Shown here: in pieces, positions 22,764-32,309 of the stretch
Numbering within the stretch: position 1 is the stretch's first letter
Layout of the letters: each line of letters starts with the position of its first letter
Assembly: GCA_964034945.1 (NCBI GenBank)
Contig: OZ035960.1
Span: 47,161,002-47,225,001 of the forward strand
Direction: 5' to 3'
From: Chrysopilus asiliformis
Taxonomy: Eukaryota > Arthropoda > Insecta > Diptera > Rhagionidae
Length of the DNA stretch: 64,000 nucleotides
The notes under the pieces: model-generated
Databases searched by the model: none
Seen by the model: the letters and a program-made list of their open reading frames with translations, nothing else
What the model was told of the DNA's origin: nothing
Position numbers and translations under genes: made by a program

Positions 22764-25700
22764 CCGTCCGTCTGTCCGTCTGTCTGTGGCGCGGATTGCG
22801 GGCGCACGGATTGAGCTAGAGACTTGAAATTTTGTGCAGATCCGTTTTTCGTGAAATGCGAGGGTAAGTTCATTAATGGGCAAAAATGGACCATTAGGAA
22901 CGAAAATATTTTTCGCGAATATCTCAAAAACTGTGCATCCTTTCAAAAAAGTCCAAGAACAAAAGTTATTTAGAATATGATTCTACATAAAACTCCCATA
23001 CATCAAAATCCGATTGGAACAAGTTTTAAAAAAATCTTATTGGAAAATTTGAATTCAAATGAAATTTTGACACGCCGTTCAATTAAATCACCATACGGGT
23101 TTTCAATAATTGCCAGATTGGCAATTATAGCTTTTGTTATGTTTTTTACATATATTTTCCGAAAATAAATATTGCAGAGGAAAGTTTTGTGTTGATCACA
23201 ACTGATATTTTTTCTGCGATGGCAGTTGATGTTTATAATATGATAAAAAACAGATTAATTAATTTATTACGAATGAGTTTGTTAAATAGTTGTAAATTAA
23301 CTAAACGGCGCTAATAACACCATAAAAATTAAAAGGCAAGTTAAAGTTTTCGCATTTATATTATGCGATTTCATGCGATTTTCCAAAAAAAGAAGATTTT
23401 GTATGTTTGGTTGTCGCTAGATATGAACTTTATTCCCTTGTATCTTTTCAACCCCTCAATTGTAAGAAATTGCAGTGCAGTGCTTGAGATGGCGCGGATA
23501 TTTTTAGCAATGTTGACGAAATTCCCTTCCCTTCTAATCCCTTTTTCTGTACTCTAGCAAACTTAGTTGATGGAGGTTTATGGGGCATTGAATAAAGAAC
23601 TCTAAATATCATATGGCACCAAAATAATTTAAATCAACTTCCTTCCCCTGGCCTTCTTTCCTGCTATGGGAAAGCGATTATAGGTTTCTTAACTCAATTT
23701 TTTAGGGCAGGCATCCAGAAATATTGGAACCAGTCTTAGTTTTCACGGAATCATTACTAGGGGGCAGAGCTGGGCAAAACTCAAATACTCAAGAATCAGT
23801 ACCAGTATATGGTAATGATACTTTTAACCGCATTCTAGTATCAGTACAAAAAGTACTGGTACTGAGATTTCAGTACCAGTAAATTTTGTACTGGTATTGC
23901 TCTGACTGAGCAGTACAAAAATATAAACATCGGTACTGGTATTGAAACTCCAGTACCAGTGTTATGTACTTGAAAAATATCAGTACTTTCGTGAAAAATA
24001 CTTGAAAAAATTCCAGTACTTTTGCAAAAGTACTTGAAAAAATTCCAGGACTTTTGCAAAAGTACTTGAAAAATTCCAGAACTTTTGCAAAAATTCCAGT
24101 ACTTTTGCAGTACAAAAAGTACTGGTACTGCAAAAACCAAAACCAGTACAAAAAGTACTGGTATTGCAAAAAAACAGTACAAAAATACAAATATTGTAAA
24201 AAACCAGTACCAGTACTTTTTGTACTGGGATTGGATCCATGCATCTATTACCAGTACTTCAAGTACTGGTACTGATCGTGCAGTACCAATACTTAAGGTA
24301 TTGATACTGGTGGCAAGACCAGTACAAGTACCTACCTATGTACTGGTACTGCTCGTGTACTGCAGTATCAAATGTACTGAAGTATGCCCAGCTCTGCTAG
24401 GGGGCTGAGAAAAGGATGGGCATATTCCAACAAAAGCAGCACCCAAAAGTAGCTCCTAATTATACCCGTATGGTGAAACCAAAGGGTATACATATTAGAT
24501 TTGCCTTACCGTTTGTAACGCCAAGATCCCGTCATCACACACAAAAATGAATTACACCAGTGTGTTTAGAATGATAAAAATCATTAATTTTTGCATGTCC
24601 GTCCGTCTGTCTGTCCGTCTGTCCGTCTGTCTGTCTGTCTGTCTGTGGCGCGGATTGCGGGCGCACGGATTGAGCTAGAGCCTTGAAATTTTTCACAGAT
24701 CCATTTTTCGTAAAATGCGAGGCTCAGTTCGTTCATGGGTAAAAATGGACCATTAGGGGGGGGTACCCCCCATACGAACGAAAATATTTTTTGTGAATGT
24801 GTCAAAAACGGTGCAGCTTATGAAAAAAGTGCAAGAACAAAAGTTATTTAGGATATGATATTACATAAAACTCCCATACATCAAAATCCGATTGGAATAA
24901 ATTTTAAAAAATCTTTTTGAAAAGATTGACTTCAAAATAAAATTTTGACACAACTATTCGTCGTTCACTTAAATCACCATATGGGTTTTCAATAATTGCC
25001 AGATTGGCAATTATAGCTTTTGTTATGTTTTTAGAAGTGACTCCAATATTAGATAAGACTCAGTTATACAAAAATTTTGGAACAAATCATAAGTGTTAGT
25101 TGATTGATTACTATACAAATAGGATTGAGCGAATGTGTTAAATCAAGCCAAATTTTGGCGGTTAATTATAATTCGCATGTGGTTTGTGTACTTGTTGTTT
25201 GTATAGTTTGGACATAGAATAAGGAATATATAGAAAAAACTCTGCCGCACAAATTTTTGACAAATTTCCCCTTCGAAGGGGGGCACAATGTCCCTATCAC
25301 TCACTAGCTACGGCCTAAAAGTTAATTACTTTTAGACTAGGGAGCACGAAGCAGAGAGAACATTTTCTAATCATTTTCGTCGTATCTATTCAATGAGATG
25401 GAGGAATCGAAGGGATAATTTTTTCCGTGTTACATCGGATCCTCTTGCTTCATCTCACAGTGGAAAAATTTTCTCTAAAAATTTGTTCTAAGAGTTTATT
25501 CTCTAGATTATTTGTTCTCTGGTTTGGACCTGTAACACTTGTGTCGGAGAAATTTTTTCATTACAGGGGCATTTTATTACTCGAGTTACTTGATACGAGG
25601 GCGGTTTGATAAGTCAGTGACTTTTTGAATGAAAAATATTTGTTTCGGCAAATAAGCGTTTTATTTCTCAACGTAGTCTCCTTGCAGCTCAATACATTTA

Positions 25701-28210
25701 GTCCAGCGTTTTTCCAATTTTTTTATTCCTTCCAAATAATAGGTTTTGTCAAGGTCCTCAAAATAGGCATTTGTTTCAGAGATGACCTCTTCATTGGACT
25801 CAAATCTCTTACCGCCCAGCCATTTTTTCAGGTTTGGAAACAGGAAGTAGTCGCAGGGGGCCAAATCTCGAGAATATGCTGGATGAGGTAGCAGTTCGTA
25901 GCCCAATTTATGGATTTTTGCCATGGTGACTAAACATGTGTGCACCCGTGCATTGTCTTGATGGAAGAGCACTTTTTTCTTCGTCAAATGGGGTCGTTTC
26001 TGCTTCAAATCTCGATCGAATCTGTCCAAAAGCTCTGAATAATAATCGCCGTTGATCGTTTTACCCTTTTGAAGGTAATCGATGTGAATGACACCGCGTG
26101 CGTCCCAAAAAACTGTAGCCATCACCTTGTTCGCCGACAGACCCACCTTGGCCTTCTTTGGTGCAGGTTCACCCGGAAAAACCCACTGTTTCGATTGTTC
26201 CTTGGTCTCTGGTGTGTTGTGATGGATCCACGTTTCGTCTACGGTAACAAAACGGCGCAAAAACTCGGTCGGATTGCGACTGAACATCGCCAAACACTCC
26301 TTTGAAGTGGTCACACGGTTGCGCTTATGGTCGAGTGTGAGCAATCGCGGCACCCATCGCGCGGATAGCTTTTTCATATACAAATATTCATGTAAAATAT
26401 TATGTACGCGTTCAGTTGAGATGCGTACAGCCTGAGCCATCTCACGCAGTTTCATTCTCCGATCGTCCAATATCATTCCATGGATTTTGTCGACGATTTC
26501 TGGCGTAACGACCTCTTTTGGGCGACCTGAACGTTTGGCGTCAATTGTACTGGTACGACCACAACGGAAGTCAGTAAACCATTTTTTGATCATTGAAATT
26601 GATGGTGCAGATTCCCCATAGTATTTATCAAGCCTTTCTTTGGTTTCGTTGATGGATTTTTTACGTAAAAAATAATGCTTAATCAGCACACGAAATTCAC
26701 TTTTTTCCATTTTCCTTAAAATTTACGAGATTGTTTGCTTTCAATGATTGTCAAACACAAACTAATTGTCGTAGCTTGCTCAAATTTTGACAGTAGTCTA
26801 TTCAAAGATGTCAGTTGACGGGAGCAGTGTTGGATTTAAAGTTACTGCGCCGGAAATTCAAAAAGTCACTGACTTATCAAACCGCCCTCGTATCTCGAAT
26901 ATCTTCAAGCCTCTTGAATGCCTCTATCTCGTTATATTCGATAAGTCGAATTTGTGGATGTCGCCTTTATATTGGACAGGATCCCATAAAAAGAGTATTC
27001 AATCCTAGATAGGTCTTCGTGCTATAATTATAGGAACTATATCTATCTCAAATGAAGGTATCTCGCAGGAGAAAGTCAAATAATCAATGGTGGCATTGCA
27101 TCTTCTTATAGGATTCATTCCTTTCAATTTAAGATTGAGCCCATTCCTAAAATGAATGTGTCTCTATTATTCGTCGCAATTTTTAAACGGACTTGTAGAT
27201 ATGTGAATTAAAAACTTATAGTGATTCTGAAACATCTTATATTTGTATAAAGAGTAAAAACGTAAAAATGGAAAATTATCATTTTTGAAGCTTTTTTTAA
27301 AAGCTGCAAAAAGTTTTCTAAATCTTACCTCCAATGACTGCAAACTATTCAATGTATCTGCATCGATTTCGGCCAAGAGATTGTAACTTATATCGAGATC
27401 TTTAAGATCAAGATTTTTACTCAAAGTTCTCTCTTCTAAATAATCAATCAGATTGTGACTTAGATTAAAATGCGTCAGTCGTGTAAGGTCGATAAATGTA
27501 TTTGGATCCAAATGTGAGACTCTATTTCCTTCCAAGCGCAAAGATCGCAAATGTGTGTTGGTAACAAATGCTTCTGGATCAATATATTCAATGGCATTAT
27601 TATGCAATGCTAAATGAACTAATTTTGCTAATCCTTTGAAGGCATGAATATGTATCCCAGTTAGAAGATTTTTCCCGAAATTCAAATATTTTAAATGAAT
27701 CACCGACCGAAATGCGTCATCAGAAATGTCCTCGATGAGATTCACAGCCAAATTCAGTTTCTGTAGGTTTGGAAATCTCCTCAAACTCTTCGAATCGATG
27801 TATTTAATGAGATTCCTTCGTAAATCTAAATTATGCAGACCGATTAAATCACTATCACTCCAGGAGTGCACTTCAGTGATGTTGTTTTTCATTAGACATA
27901 GTGTTTCCAAATTTTGTAATCCATTCAAAGCATAATCATAAATATTACTTAAACGACTTTCACTAATTTCAAGGATTTGAATTTTCGACAGCCTTAAAAA
28001 GATCGCATTTGGAAGCTCAGGTAAATTGCAATGATTGAGAATCAATTCCCTTGGCTCGGGAAAATTTTCTTTCAGATCCTGAAGATCTTTCTCAGAGCAA
28101 CCGCGTAATAAAAGGCGATCATCAATTGCACAAGCATTATTGATCACTTGCATAAAAATCACAACACACAAAATTTTTGGCAAATATTTAATATGCTGGT
28201 GGGTGAACAT
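16336..28210 (-). CDS. Secreted leucine-rich-repeat protein, about 494 aa
   Basis: Minus-strand coding exons are 28210-27329, 17110-16550 and, less surely, 16377-16336. The first donor (TTGGAG|GTAAGA) and second acceptor (TTTTCAG|GTACTC) join in phase 0 to complete one repeat, SLQSLE|VLNASHNYIEN. The ATG at 28210 opens a hydrophobic signal peptide (about 28 residues, ending NNACA). A capping segment with RGCSEKDLQDL follows, then about 14 LRRs of the LxxLxLxxNxI type. A C-terminal cap follows with NPWDCKWL and a later Cys in PGIDCYDN. There is no TIR or kinase domain. Exon 3 would add LSVLIFQLTFKFF and a stop; reading through its donor instead gives a hydrophobic YLSHLFLLFIFHLLLDVIY tail. Extracellular recognition or adhesion is likely by family; ligand unknown. 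The 10.2 kb first intron is packed with mobile DNA. Confidence 0.82.
17372..18240 (-). repeat. T1 repeat copy with 0.47 kb imperfect GTCCGTCT tract
   Basis: In reverse orientation: ATCATATAAAAGTATTG, TTTGTAACG-like GGCTTGTAACGGATCG, GGGTGTTTGGGATGACC and GCATGTCCG. An imperfect tandem tract of GTCTGTCC/GTCCGTCT/CCACCTGTTT units follows (about 17505-17982), then AACCCCATAACTTTCGAAAG and the TTGAACGGACAAAATCGG body. The tract is open in several frames on both strands (CLSV- or DRQT-type low-complexity peptides), which are not genes. Lies in the LRR gene's big intron. Confidence 0.8.
18285..18690 (-). repeat. T5 repeat copy, reverse
   Basis: Reverse-oriented T5: GATAAGGGAAGGTCCTGTAA, GGTCGCTGACTACGATTCC, GAAGTCTGTAAGGATAACGG, TTTTTAGTCATACTAATC, ATTTTTTGGGCACAGTGTTT and GCGAGATAAGAGC. 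The order matches 63590-64000. Confidence 0.75.
18890..19378 (-). repeat. T2 repeat copy
   Basis: ATTATTGAAATGGTGATTTA, GGCGAACAGTTGTATCAAAA, CTAATCGGATTTTGGTGTAT, GGGGGGTACCCCCCCTAATG-type block, CACGCCACAGACGGACGGAC, and finally GGTTTCACCATACGGGTAT. Only two or three GACG units remain in the tandem tract. Confidence 0.7.
19673..19759. mobile_element. pogo/Tigger-like mini-MITE, 87 bp
   Basis: TIR AAGGTATCCCTCGAGTTACG against, on the minus strand, CAGGTATCCCTCGAGTCACG. TA flanks at 19671-19672 and 19760-19761. The interior repeats CCGCGTAACTCAAG-type words. The CAGNNATCCCTCG ends recall pogo/Tigger elements. Companions with the same design at 37875 and 44811. Confidence 0.75.
19776..20770. 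mobile_element. TA-flanked MITE with repeated GGGGCATCTATCC words
   Basis: TIR GGGTAAGTCACGGATAGATG followed by CCCCA. The other end on the minus strand reads GGGTAACTCACGGATAGATG. TA at 19774-19775 and 20771-20772. The 995-bp interior carries the word GGGGCATCTATCC or its complement at least six more times (for example near 19797, 20132, 20519, 20550, 20569), mostly toward the ends. No transposase frame. Confidence 0.8.
20773..22017. other. LRR-gene intron segment without recognised elements
   Basis: AT-rich, single-copy looking. Short open frames at 21064-21246, 21238-21423 and 21407-21604 overlap one another and have no domain signature, so none is called. A chance exon cannot be excluded. 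Confidence 0.35.
22018..22188. mobile_element. Palindromic MITE, 171 bp
   Basis: Arms of about 75-80 bp: GAGTGGTATTCCGTAACTTG, TTTCAAGCGTTTGTTTCGAG and so on. They mirror the right half ending CGGAATATCACTC with a few mismatches. It sits within a T4 repeat: flanks CTTTCT...CAGTATGAAATC match the uninterrupted T4 at 43010-43030. Target duplication not clear. Confidence 0.7.
22190..22677 (+). repeat. T4 repeat, left part
   Basis: AGTATGAAATCTGTTTCAGG, CTGTCTGTCGTTCTGTCCGG, TACGTATCTTAAATAACCAG, AGGGTACCTCCCAT and CGGTTCTCGAGATATTAG. The same words are at 43018-43130 and, reversed, at 41670-42060. It resumes at 23148 after the T2 insertion. Confidence 0.65.
22678..23147 (+). repeat. T2 element inserted in T4, with inverted ends
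   Basis: Left end ACATAACAAAAGCTATAATT followed by GCCAATCTGGCC. Right end GCCAGATTGGCAATTATAGC followed by TTTTGTTATGT. The two ends are inverted copies, so T2 behaves as a TIR element. The interior has the CCGTCTGTCTGTCC tract (22723-22788), GGCGCGGATTGCGGGCGCAC, and the AAAACTCCCATACATCAAAA and ACCATACGGGTTTTCAATAA blocks. T4 words on each side are contiguous once it is removed. Confidence 0.75.
23148..23225 (+). repeat. T4 repeat, right part
   Basis: TATTTTCCGAAAATAAATAT, GCAGAGGAAAGTTTTGTGTT and GATCACAACTGATATTTT. The same words in reverse open the T4 copy at about 41680-41740. Confidence 0.6.
23226..23756. other. LRR-gene intron segment, nothing recognised
   Basis: No TIR pair, tandem repeat or domain-bearing frame seen. 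Confidence 0.35.
23765..24396. mobile_element. Non-autonomous hAT-like element rich in AGTACTGGTAC words
   Basis: Ends CAGAGCTGGGCAAAAC and, on the minus strand, CAGAGCTGGGCATACT. Perfect 8-bp target duplication CTAGGGGG at 23757-23764 and 24397-24404. Almost the whole 632-bp interior is built from AGTACTGGTACTG and its complement with AAAATTCCAGTACTTTTGCA, which fold extensively. Short frames within (23841-24408) are by-products. The ends share CAG.G.TGGGCAAAAC with the hAT-like element at 4472. Confidence 0.85.
24461..25033 (+). repeat. T2 repeat copy
   Basis: Begins TATACCCGTATGGTGAAACC and AAAGGGTATA, then TTACCGTTTGTAACGCC, GTGTGTTTAGAATGATAAAA, a CCGTCTGTC tract (24597-24645), GGCGCGGATTGCGGGCGCAC, and the GGGTACCCCCCATACGAACG block. 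It ends in the hairpin AATTGCCAGATTGGCAATT and TATAGCTTTTGTTATGT. Confidence 0.8.
25036..25593. other. LRR-gene intron segment before the mariner element
   Basis: No element ends or exons recognised. The TA at 25594-25595 is the mariner target copy. Confidence 0.35.
25596..26890 (-). mobile_element. Full-length mariner element, 1295 bp
   Basis: Perfect TIRs of about 35 bp beginning CGAGGGCGGTTTGATAAGTC, flanked by TA at 25594-25595 and 26891-26892. Encloses one uninterrupted transposase frame (25661-26710, minus). Size and design match a complete mariner. It lies in the first intron of the LRR gene in the same orientation as that gene. Identity of the two TIRs and the intact frame suggest a recent insertion. 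Confidence 0.93.
25661..26710 (-). CDS. Mariner transposase, 349 aa, DD34D
   Basis: Cut-and-paste transposase that binds the TIRs and inserts at TA. An N-terminal paired-like HTH region (about residues 5-110) includes SISMIKKWFTDFRCG. The catalytic domain shows Asp158 in TVDETWIHH, Asp252 in FHQDNARVH and Asp287 in LAPCDYFLF, with 34 residues between the last two. The length of 349 aa is close to that of known active mariners such as Mos1 (345). Oddities: the linker motif usually written WVPHEL reads WVPRLL, and the usual YSPDLAP reads YSRDLAP. Either change may weaken activity. ATG at 26710, TAA at 25663-25661. No frameshift or stop. Subfamily not assigned. Confidence 0.93.
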   Translation of the reverse strand: MEKSEFRVLIKHYFLRKKSINETKERLDKYYGESAPSISMIKKWFTDFRCGRTSTIDAKRSGRPKEVVTPEIVDKIHGMILDDRRMKLREMAQAVRISTERVHNILHEYLYMKKLSARWVPRLLTLDHKRNRVTTSKECLAMFSRNPTEFLRRFVTVDETWIHHNTPETKEQSKQWVFPGEPAPKKAKVGLSANKVMATVFWDARGVIHIDYLQKGKTINGDYYSELLDRFDRDLKQKRPHLTKKKVLFHQDNARVHTCLVTMAKIHKLGYELLPHPAYSRDLAPCDYFLFPNLKKWLGGKRFESNEEVISETNAYFEDLDKTYYLEGIKKLEKRWTKCIELQGDYVEK

Positions 28211-29280
28211 TTTCACAACAGCTAATTATGTTAATAACACTAAATTCTGCACCTTACTGTTCACAGTTGAGTCGTTTCAACTGAAGATCGCGTATTTTCT
28301 ATTACCGTGTTTTTTTTTATTAAGCTGTCATCGCATCAAAGCTTTTCAGCGTTAAGTAAATGTGCAATTTAGATAAAATAGGCTTTAAATAGAGCTTATC
28401 TTTTTGTCAATATTTGTCTAGAAAACGGCACATTCAGAGTAGTTATCAAGATTTATCCGAAGAAAAACAACAACAGGTAAGTCAAATCAAGAGGCAGATC
28501 ACAATCTGTCAGTGTTGATGAAATTCACGTTTTATAGCATTACTAACAAGGGGCCTGGATTTTATAACGATTTACGAAATCTACTATCGATAATTAGCAC
28601 CTTTTTAATGCCAATTACAAATCTTTCGCATCATATTTTTGTTTAATGCTTGCGAATGCAAAGCCAGACAGAACTTGAACTTGGAAGTGTGGAAATTTCT
28701 TAACAATTACAGGTATGGTTGTTTTGACGTAAATAAAGATTAAAAATGGTAAAATATCACCCGAATTTGCTTAAGGGGGCTATTTGCTTGAAACAAAAAT
28801 CTTAACTTTTAGCAATAGAATAGGAAGAGATCAATTTGCTTAAGGATTTAAAACTTGAAAATTTGTTTTTAATGTGAAATTTTTCATATCTCGAATTAAC
28901 CGAAATCTTTAAATTTTTAAGCTCTCGAATTAATTTTACTCCACATCACCCTTTCTTTGAAAGTCATTTTTTGTGACATTTTTCTCTAGAACATAGTTAT
29001 AATTGCGCCGCAAGCAAAATTTTTTAGAGAAAAATCTCATAATGAAAAATTTTATATTGAAATGCGCCGCAGGCAAAATTTGATAATCCTGGACGAAAAT
29101 GTAGTTTTCGTGACGCCAGGTCAACATGCCGAAATTCGGCACTGTCCCGTAGGGTCACCCTAACTATAAGATATATAGGATACTATTACGTCATTATTCG
29201 CGAGTCTTTATTTTATGCCGCATATGTGTATGTATCTCTCTATAGTGGGTAAACTAACCAACCCAGTAGGCACGTTTCCT
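28211..29280. other. Upstream region of the LRR gene and spacer
   Basis: Contains the promoter side of the minus-strand LRR gene. A plus-strand ACAACAACAGGTAAGTC at about 28466-28482 is a good splice donor in isolation, which could belong to an untranslated exon of a divergent transcript. A degenerate duplication of GCGCCGCA(A/G)GCAAAATTT occurs at about 29005 and 29061. No coding frame supported. Confidence 0.35.
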
Positions 29281-29440
29281 GAGAATTCCTGACGGAATGA
29301 AGCACGTTTGCTCAGAATTCTGCCTCTCTCCCACATACAAATGACAAAGATTTTTGCAACTATCTTGAAAACCGTTAATTTTTTCAAAAAAATTTTTTAG
29401 AATACGAATCTACATAATTCTGGATATAAAGGGTCTTTCA
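29281..29440 (+). repeat. T3 repeat, left part
   Basis: CCCACATACAAATGACAAAG, CTATCTTGAAAACCGTTAAT and TTTTCAAAAAAATTTTTTAG, the T3 words that precede CAATCGGACCACTCC. Those resume at 30344, so the DDE element below landed between them. Confidence 0.5.
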
Positions 29441-29540
29441 ACAAGGACATAACAATTTTGTATTTTATTAAAAACGCACCCTAAAACTTTTTTTATGATC
29501 TGGCAATGCTAAAACGCCAGTCAAGGTTTATATTTTTATC

Positions 29541-30343
29541 ATGGTGAAGTTCACGAACGAGCAAGTTTGGAAATTATTAAAACTTACTACCGAAATTCTG
29601 AGTCGGTGGTCGCAACTTTAAGAGCGCTTACTCCAATTTTCGGTCGTAATGGTCGTCCCACCAGACAGGCTGTGCGTGCTATAGTGGATAAATTCGAGTC
29701 AACATATTCACTATTGAATGTTCCTGTGCCAGTGAGACAACGCACCGGTCGAAGTACCGAAAATATCGCAGCCGTAAGTGCTTCAGTTCAAAATGAGCCA
29801 AATTAGTCGACTTCACATTGTTCACAGGAATTGGGAATCTCTCAGTCCACATTGTGGCGAATTTTGCGTAAAGATCTTGGTCTACACCCTTACAAGATCA
29901 AATTAACTCAAGAATTGAAGCCTCTTGATCATTTAAAGCGCTGAAACTTTTGGGCTCTACAAAAGTTTGAAGAAAATCCTGAATTTCATCGAAAAATCAT
30001 CTTCAGCGATGAAGTCCTTTATTGGCTTAATGGCTTTGTCAATAAGCAAAATTTGCGTTATTGGACAGCAACAAACCCACATGTGCTTCAAAAGACTCCA
30101 TTGCATCCACAAAAAGTGACCGTGTGGTGTGGTATTCATGCCGGAGGGGTGATTGGACCGTATTTTTTCGTCGATGAAAATGATCGCCATGTTACGGTGA
30201 ATGCAGTTCGCTATTGTGCCATGTTGGAAGACTATTTTTGGCCAGAATTGGATGGACTTGACATCAGTGATATGTGGTTCCAACAAGATGGTGCCACATG
30301 CCACACAGCTGGTCAAACAATTGATCTATTGAAGGAGAAGTGA
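29541..30343 (+). pseudogene. Tc1/mariner-superfamily (IS630-type) transposase, broken
   Basis: Conceptual pieces: MVKFTNEQ, then (shifted frame) EIIKTYYRNSESVVATLRAL and PTRQAVRAIVDKFEST, a stop after SVQNEPN (29804-29806), STLWRILRKDLGLHPYKIKL, a stop near 29942, and IIFSDEVLYWLNGFVNKQN. Last comes VTVWCGIHAGGVIGPYFFVD to MWFQQDGATCHTAGQTIDLL. The first two catalytic Asp motifs (FSDE, QQDGA) are visible. The third acidic residue and the right end are missing: the frame stops where T3 sequence resumes at 30344. A possible left end GGGTCTTTCAACAAGGACAT is at about 29428. A dead copy with frameshifts, stops and a 3' deletion. It is distinct from both intact transposases in the window. Confidence 0.85.
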
Positions 30344-30545
30344 AAATTCAATCGGACCACTCCCTCCCATCGCTCCAATACAAATTTTCTCAAAAACGGT
30401 TCAATTTTTCCAAAAATGCAAAAAACGCATCAAAAGTTACTGACAGAACTCGATTTTACAATTTCCGTTACATCCGTACCAACACGCAAACACACACATG
30501 CAGATATGTTGCGGACTCATCGAACTGAGTCGATGTTGAAGTGAT
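30344..30545 (+). repeat. T3 repeat, right part
   Basis: AAATTCAATCGGACCACTCC, TTTTCTCAAAAACGGTTC, CAAAAAACGCATCAAAAG, then ACACGCAAACACACACATGC. Parallels 9712-9930 plus 10448-10520. Confidence 0.55.
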
Positions 30546-31769
30546 TTCGGTTTTTGAAGTGATTTTAATACATTTTTTTTATGTAAGAATGATAAAAAGT
30601 ATTTTTGTTTATATCAATTGTTAATCTATATAATTTTTCCAACCTTAATTGCCAGTGACCCCTTAGCACATTAACTAGCCAGTTTTAACATGAATAATCT
30701 GAAATTTTATGGTTTTTCGAAGATATCATAATCGTATAAATGTGTAGACATTCAGGCAGATTTATTTATCTCTTGATTGCCGTCAAGACCACGTGTTACT
30801 AGACATTTTTACACATTGATTTATTACAGAGATTAGAAGTTATGAAAAATATTAAGCTACCGGGTAGTGACACTCTTTTTTGCAGGTTTTTTTTGTAAAA
30901 GTGTTTAAGCTTCTTTGATAAAAGTTCAATGCAGAAACAAGTTTCGGTCTAAAAATCGCGAATTTTGATTCCATTTCTACTAAAAGCTCAAATATAGGCA
31001 GTATCATTTTTCATTAAGTACATAAACATGATGAATACTGGACTTTGGCTGCATTGAAATGTATGTGAAATATTAATACATTTGCATATATTGCCTTTCA
31101 ATTACGGGCAATTTGCCCAAAAATCTAACTTTGAATGGTAAACTATAGTAAAAGCTTTTGTATAACTTTTCAAATGTTCATTTGAAAATGTGGAAAACGT
31201 TTGAGAGATTCATTCTGACTTCCATTATACAAAGTTTTAAGTATATACGGAAATTCTGTGAATGCATAACGTCTGAATGTCTCTCAAAAATGTTTTCAAC
31301 TGCATTTTCAGATTGTTAATTTCGAATCGAGTAGATATTATTGAATGTATTTCATTTGAACACCATATGAAAAATTAGTTGGAAACCATTTCTAAGAGTT
31401 ATGGAATTGAATTTGAAAAGCGAGGTTTATTATATTTATAGGAACTTTAATTGCTATACATATATTCAATTATGCAGTTCCAAGAAATTTTTCGATGTTT
31501 GGATTTATTGATTGGAAATTGAAGGTTTCAGATAAAAGTTTTATGAAATTTACTTGAGATTAAGATAAGAATGGAAAATTTTTTCACGAAATTTACTTGG
31601 TTTTTAGGTATTTGGCTAGAGTAATAAATAAGTGAATGTCATTAGATTAATCGGAAACGTTCCTTTTGCCTTAATCTCGATATACTGAATCCTATATAAG
31701 CTGGATCCTGGATAAGCCGGAAATGTGCCTAAGCCAGACAAAATTGTACTAACTCTCAACCACAATTCA
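30546..31769. other. AT-rich spacer, nothing recognised
   Basis: No frame, tandem repeat or TIR pair that I can support. A pair of inverted words (TTTGAAAATGTGGAAAACGT near 31181; AAATGTTTTCAACTGCATTT near 31288) hints at an old foldback. Confidence 0.3.
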
Positions 31770-32176
31770 CACTAACGTTTGCGATTAAGATTGCGATTAC
31801 TATTGAGCTTCCTCGACCATTGAGATCAAAGCTTTCATTTTCCTATCGTTGAAAGCTTTGCAATTGTAAAGCCCGATTCAGACTAATGATTGCAATTACG
31901 ATCGCGATTACGATTGCAGCATCTCTCAACGATACAAAAATGTAATCTTTGATATCATTGGTCGAGAAGCTTTAATCGTAATCGCAATCGATAATCTGAA
32001 TTTGGCTTTACTCTGTATTCGGCTTAACAATTGCGATTACGATTACGACTAATATTGAAGCTTCTCGAACAATGAGATCAAAGCTTTCAGCGATAAGGGC
32101 ATGAAAGCTTTGATCTCATTGGTCGAGGAAGCTCAATCGTAATCGTAATCGCAATCGTTAGTCTGATTTGGGCTTA
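31770..32176. mobile_element. Foldback repeat with ATTGCGATTACGATT words
   Basis: At least four alternating inverted modules of the word GATTGCGATTACGATTA and of CTCGACCAATGAGATCAAAG / CTTTGATCTCATTGGTCGAG lie within 400 bp. The ends read CACACTAACGTTTGCGATTA and, on the minus strand, CAGACTAACGATTGCGATTA. This looks like a MITE with internally repeated subterminal sequence, possibly two nested copies (a second start AGCCCGATTCAGACTAATGA is at about 31870). Confidence 0.6.
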
Positions 32177-32309
32177 ATAATTTTTGGTTGAATTTCACTT
32201 TATTAAATGAGTATATACCGAGAATCATTCTTTTCGATTCGCTCGTTTGCGAATAATACTCGCGCGAATTTTATTTTTGATTCGTTCGCGATTTTTTTTT
32301 GATTCTGGA

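Noticed and set aside
23841..24408. Tyr/Phe-rich frames on both strands
   Set aside because: Translations of AGTACTGGTAC repeats inside a hAT-like MITE.
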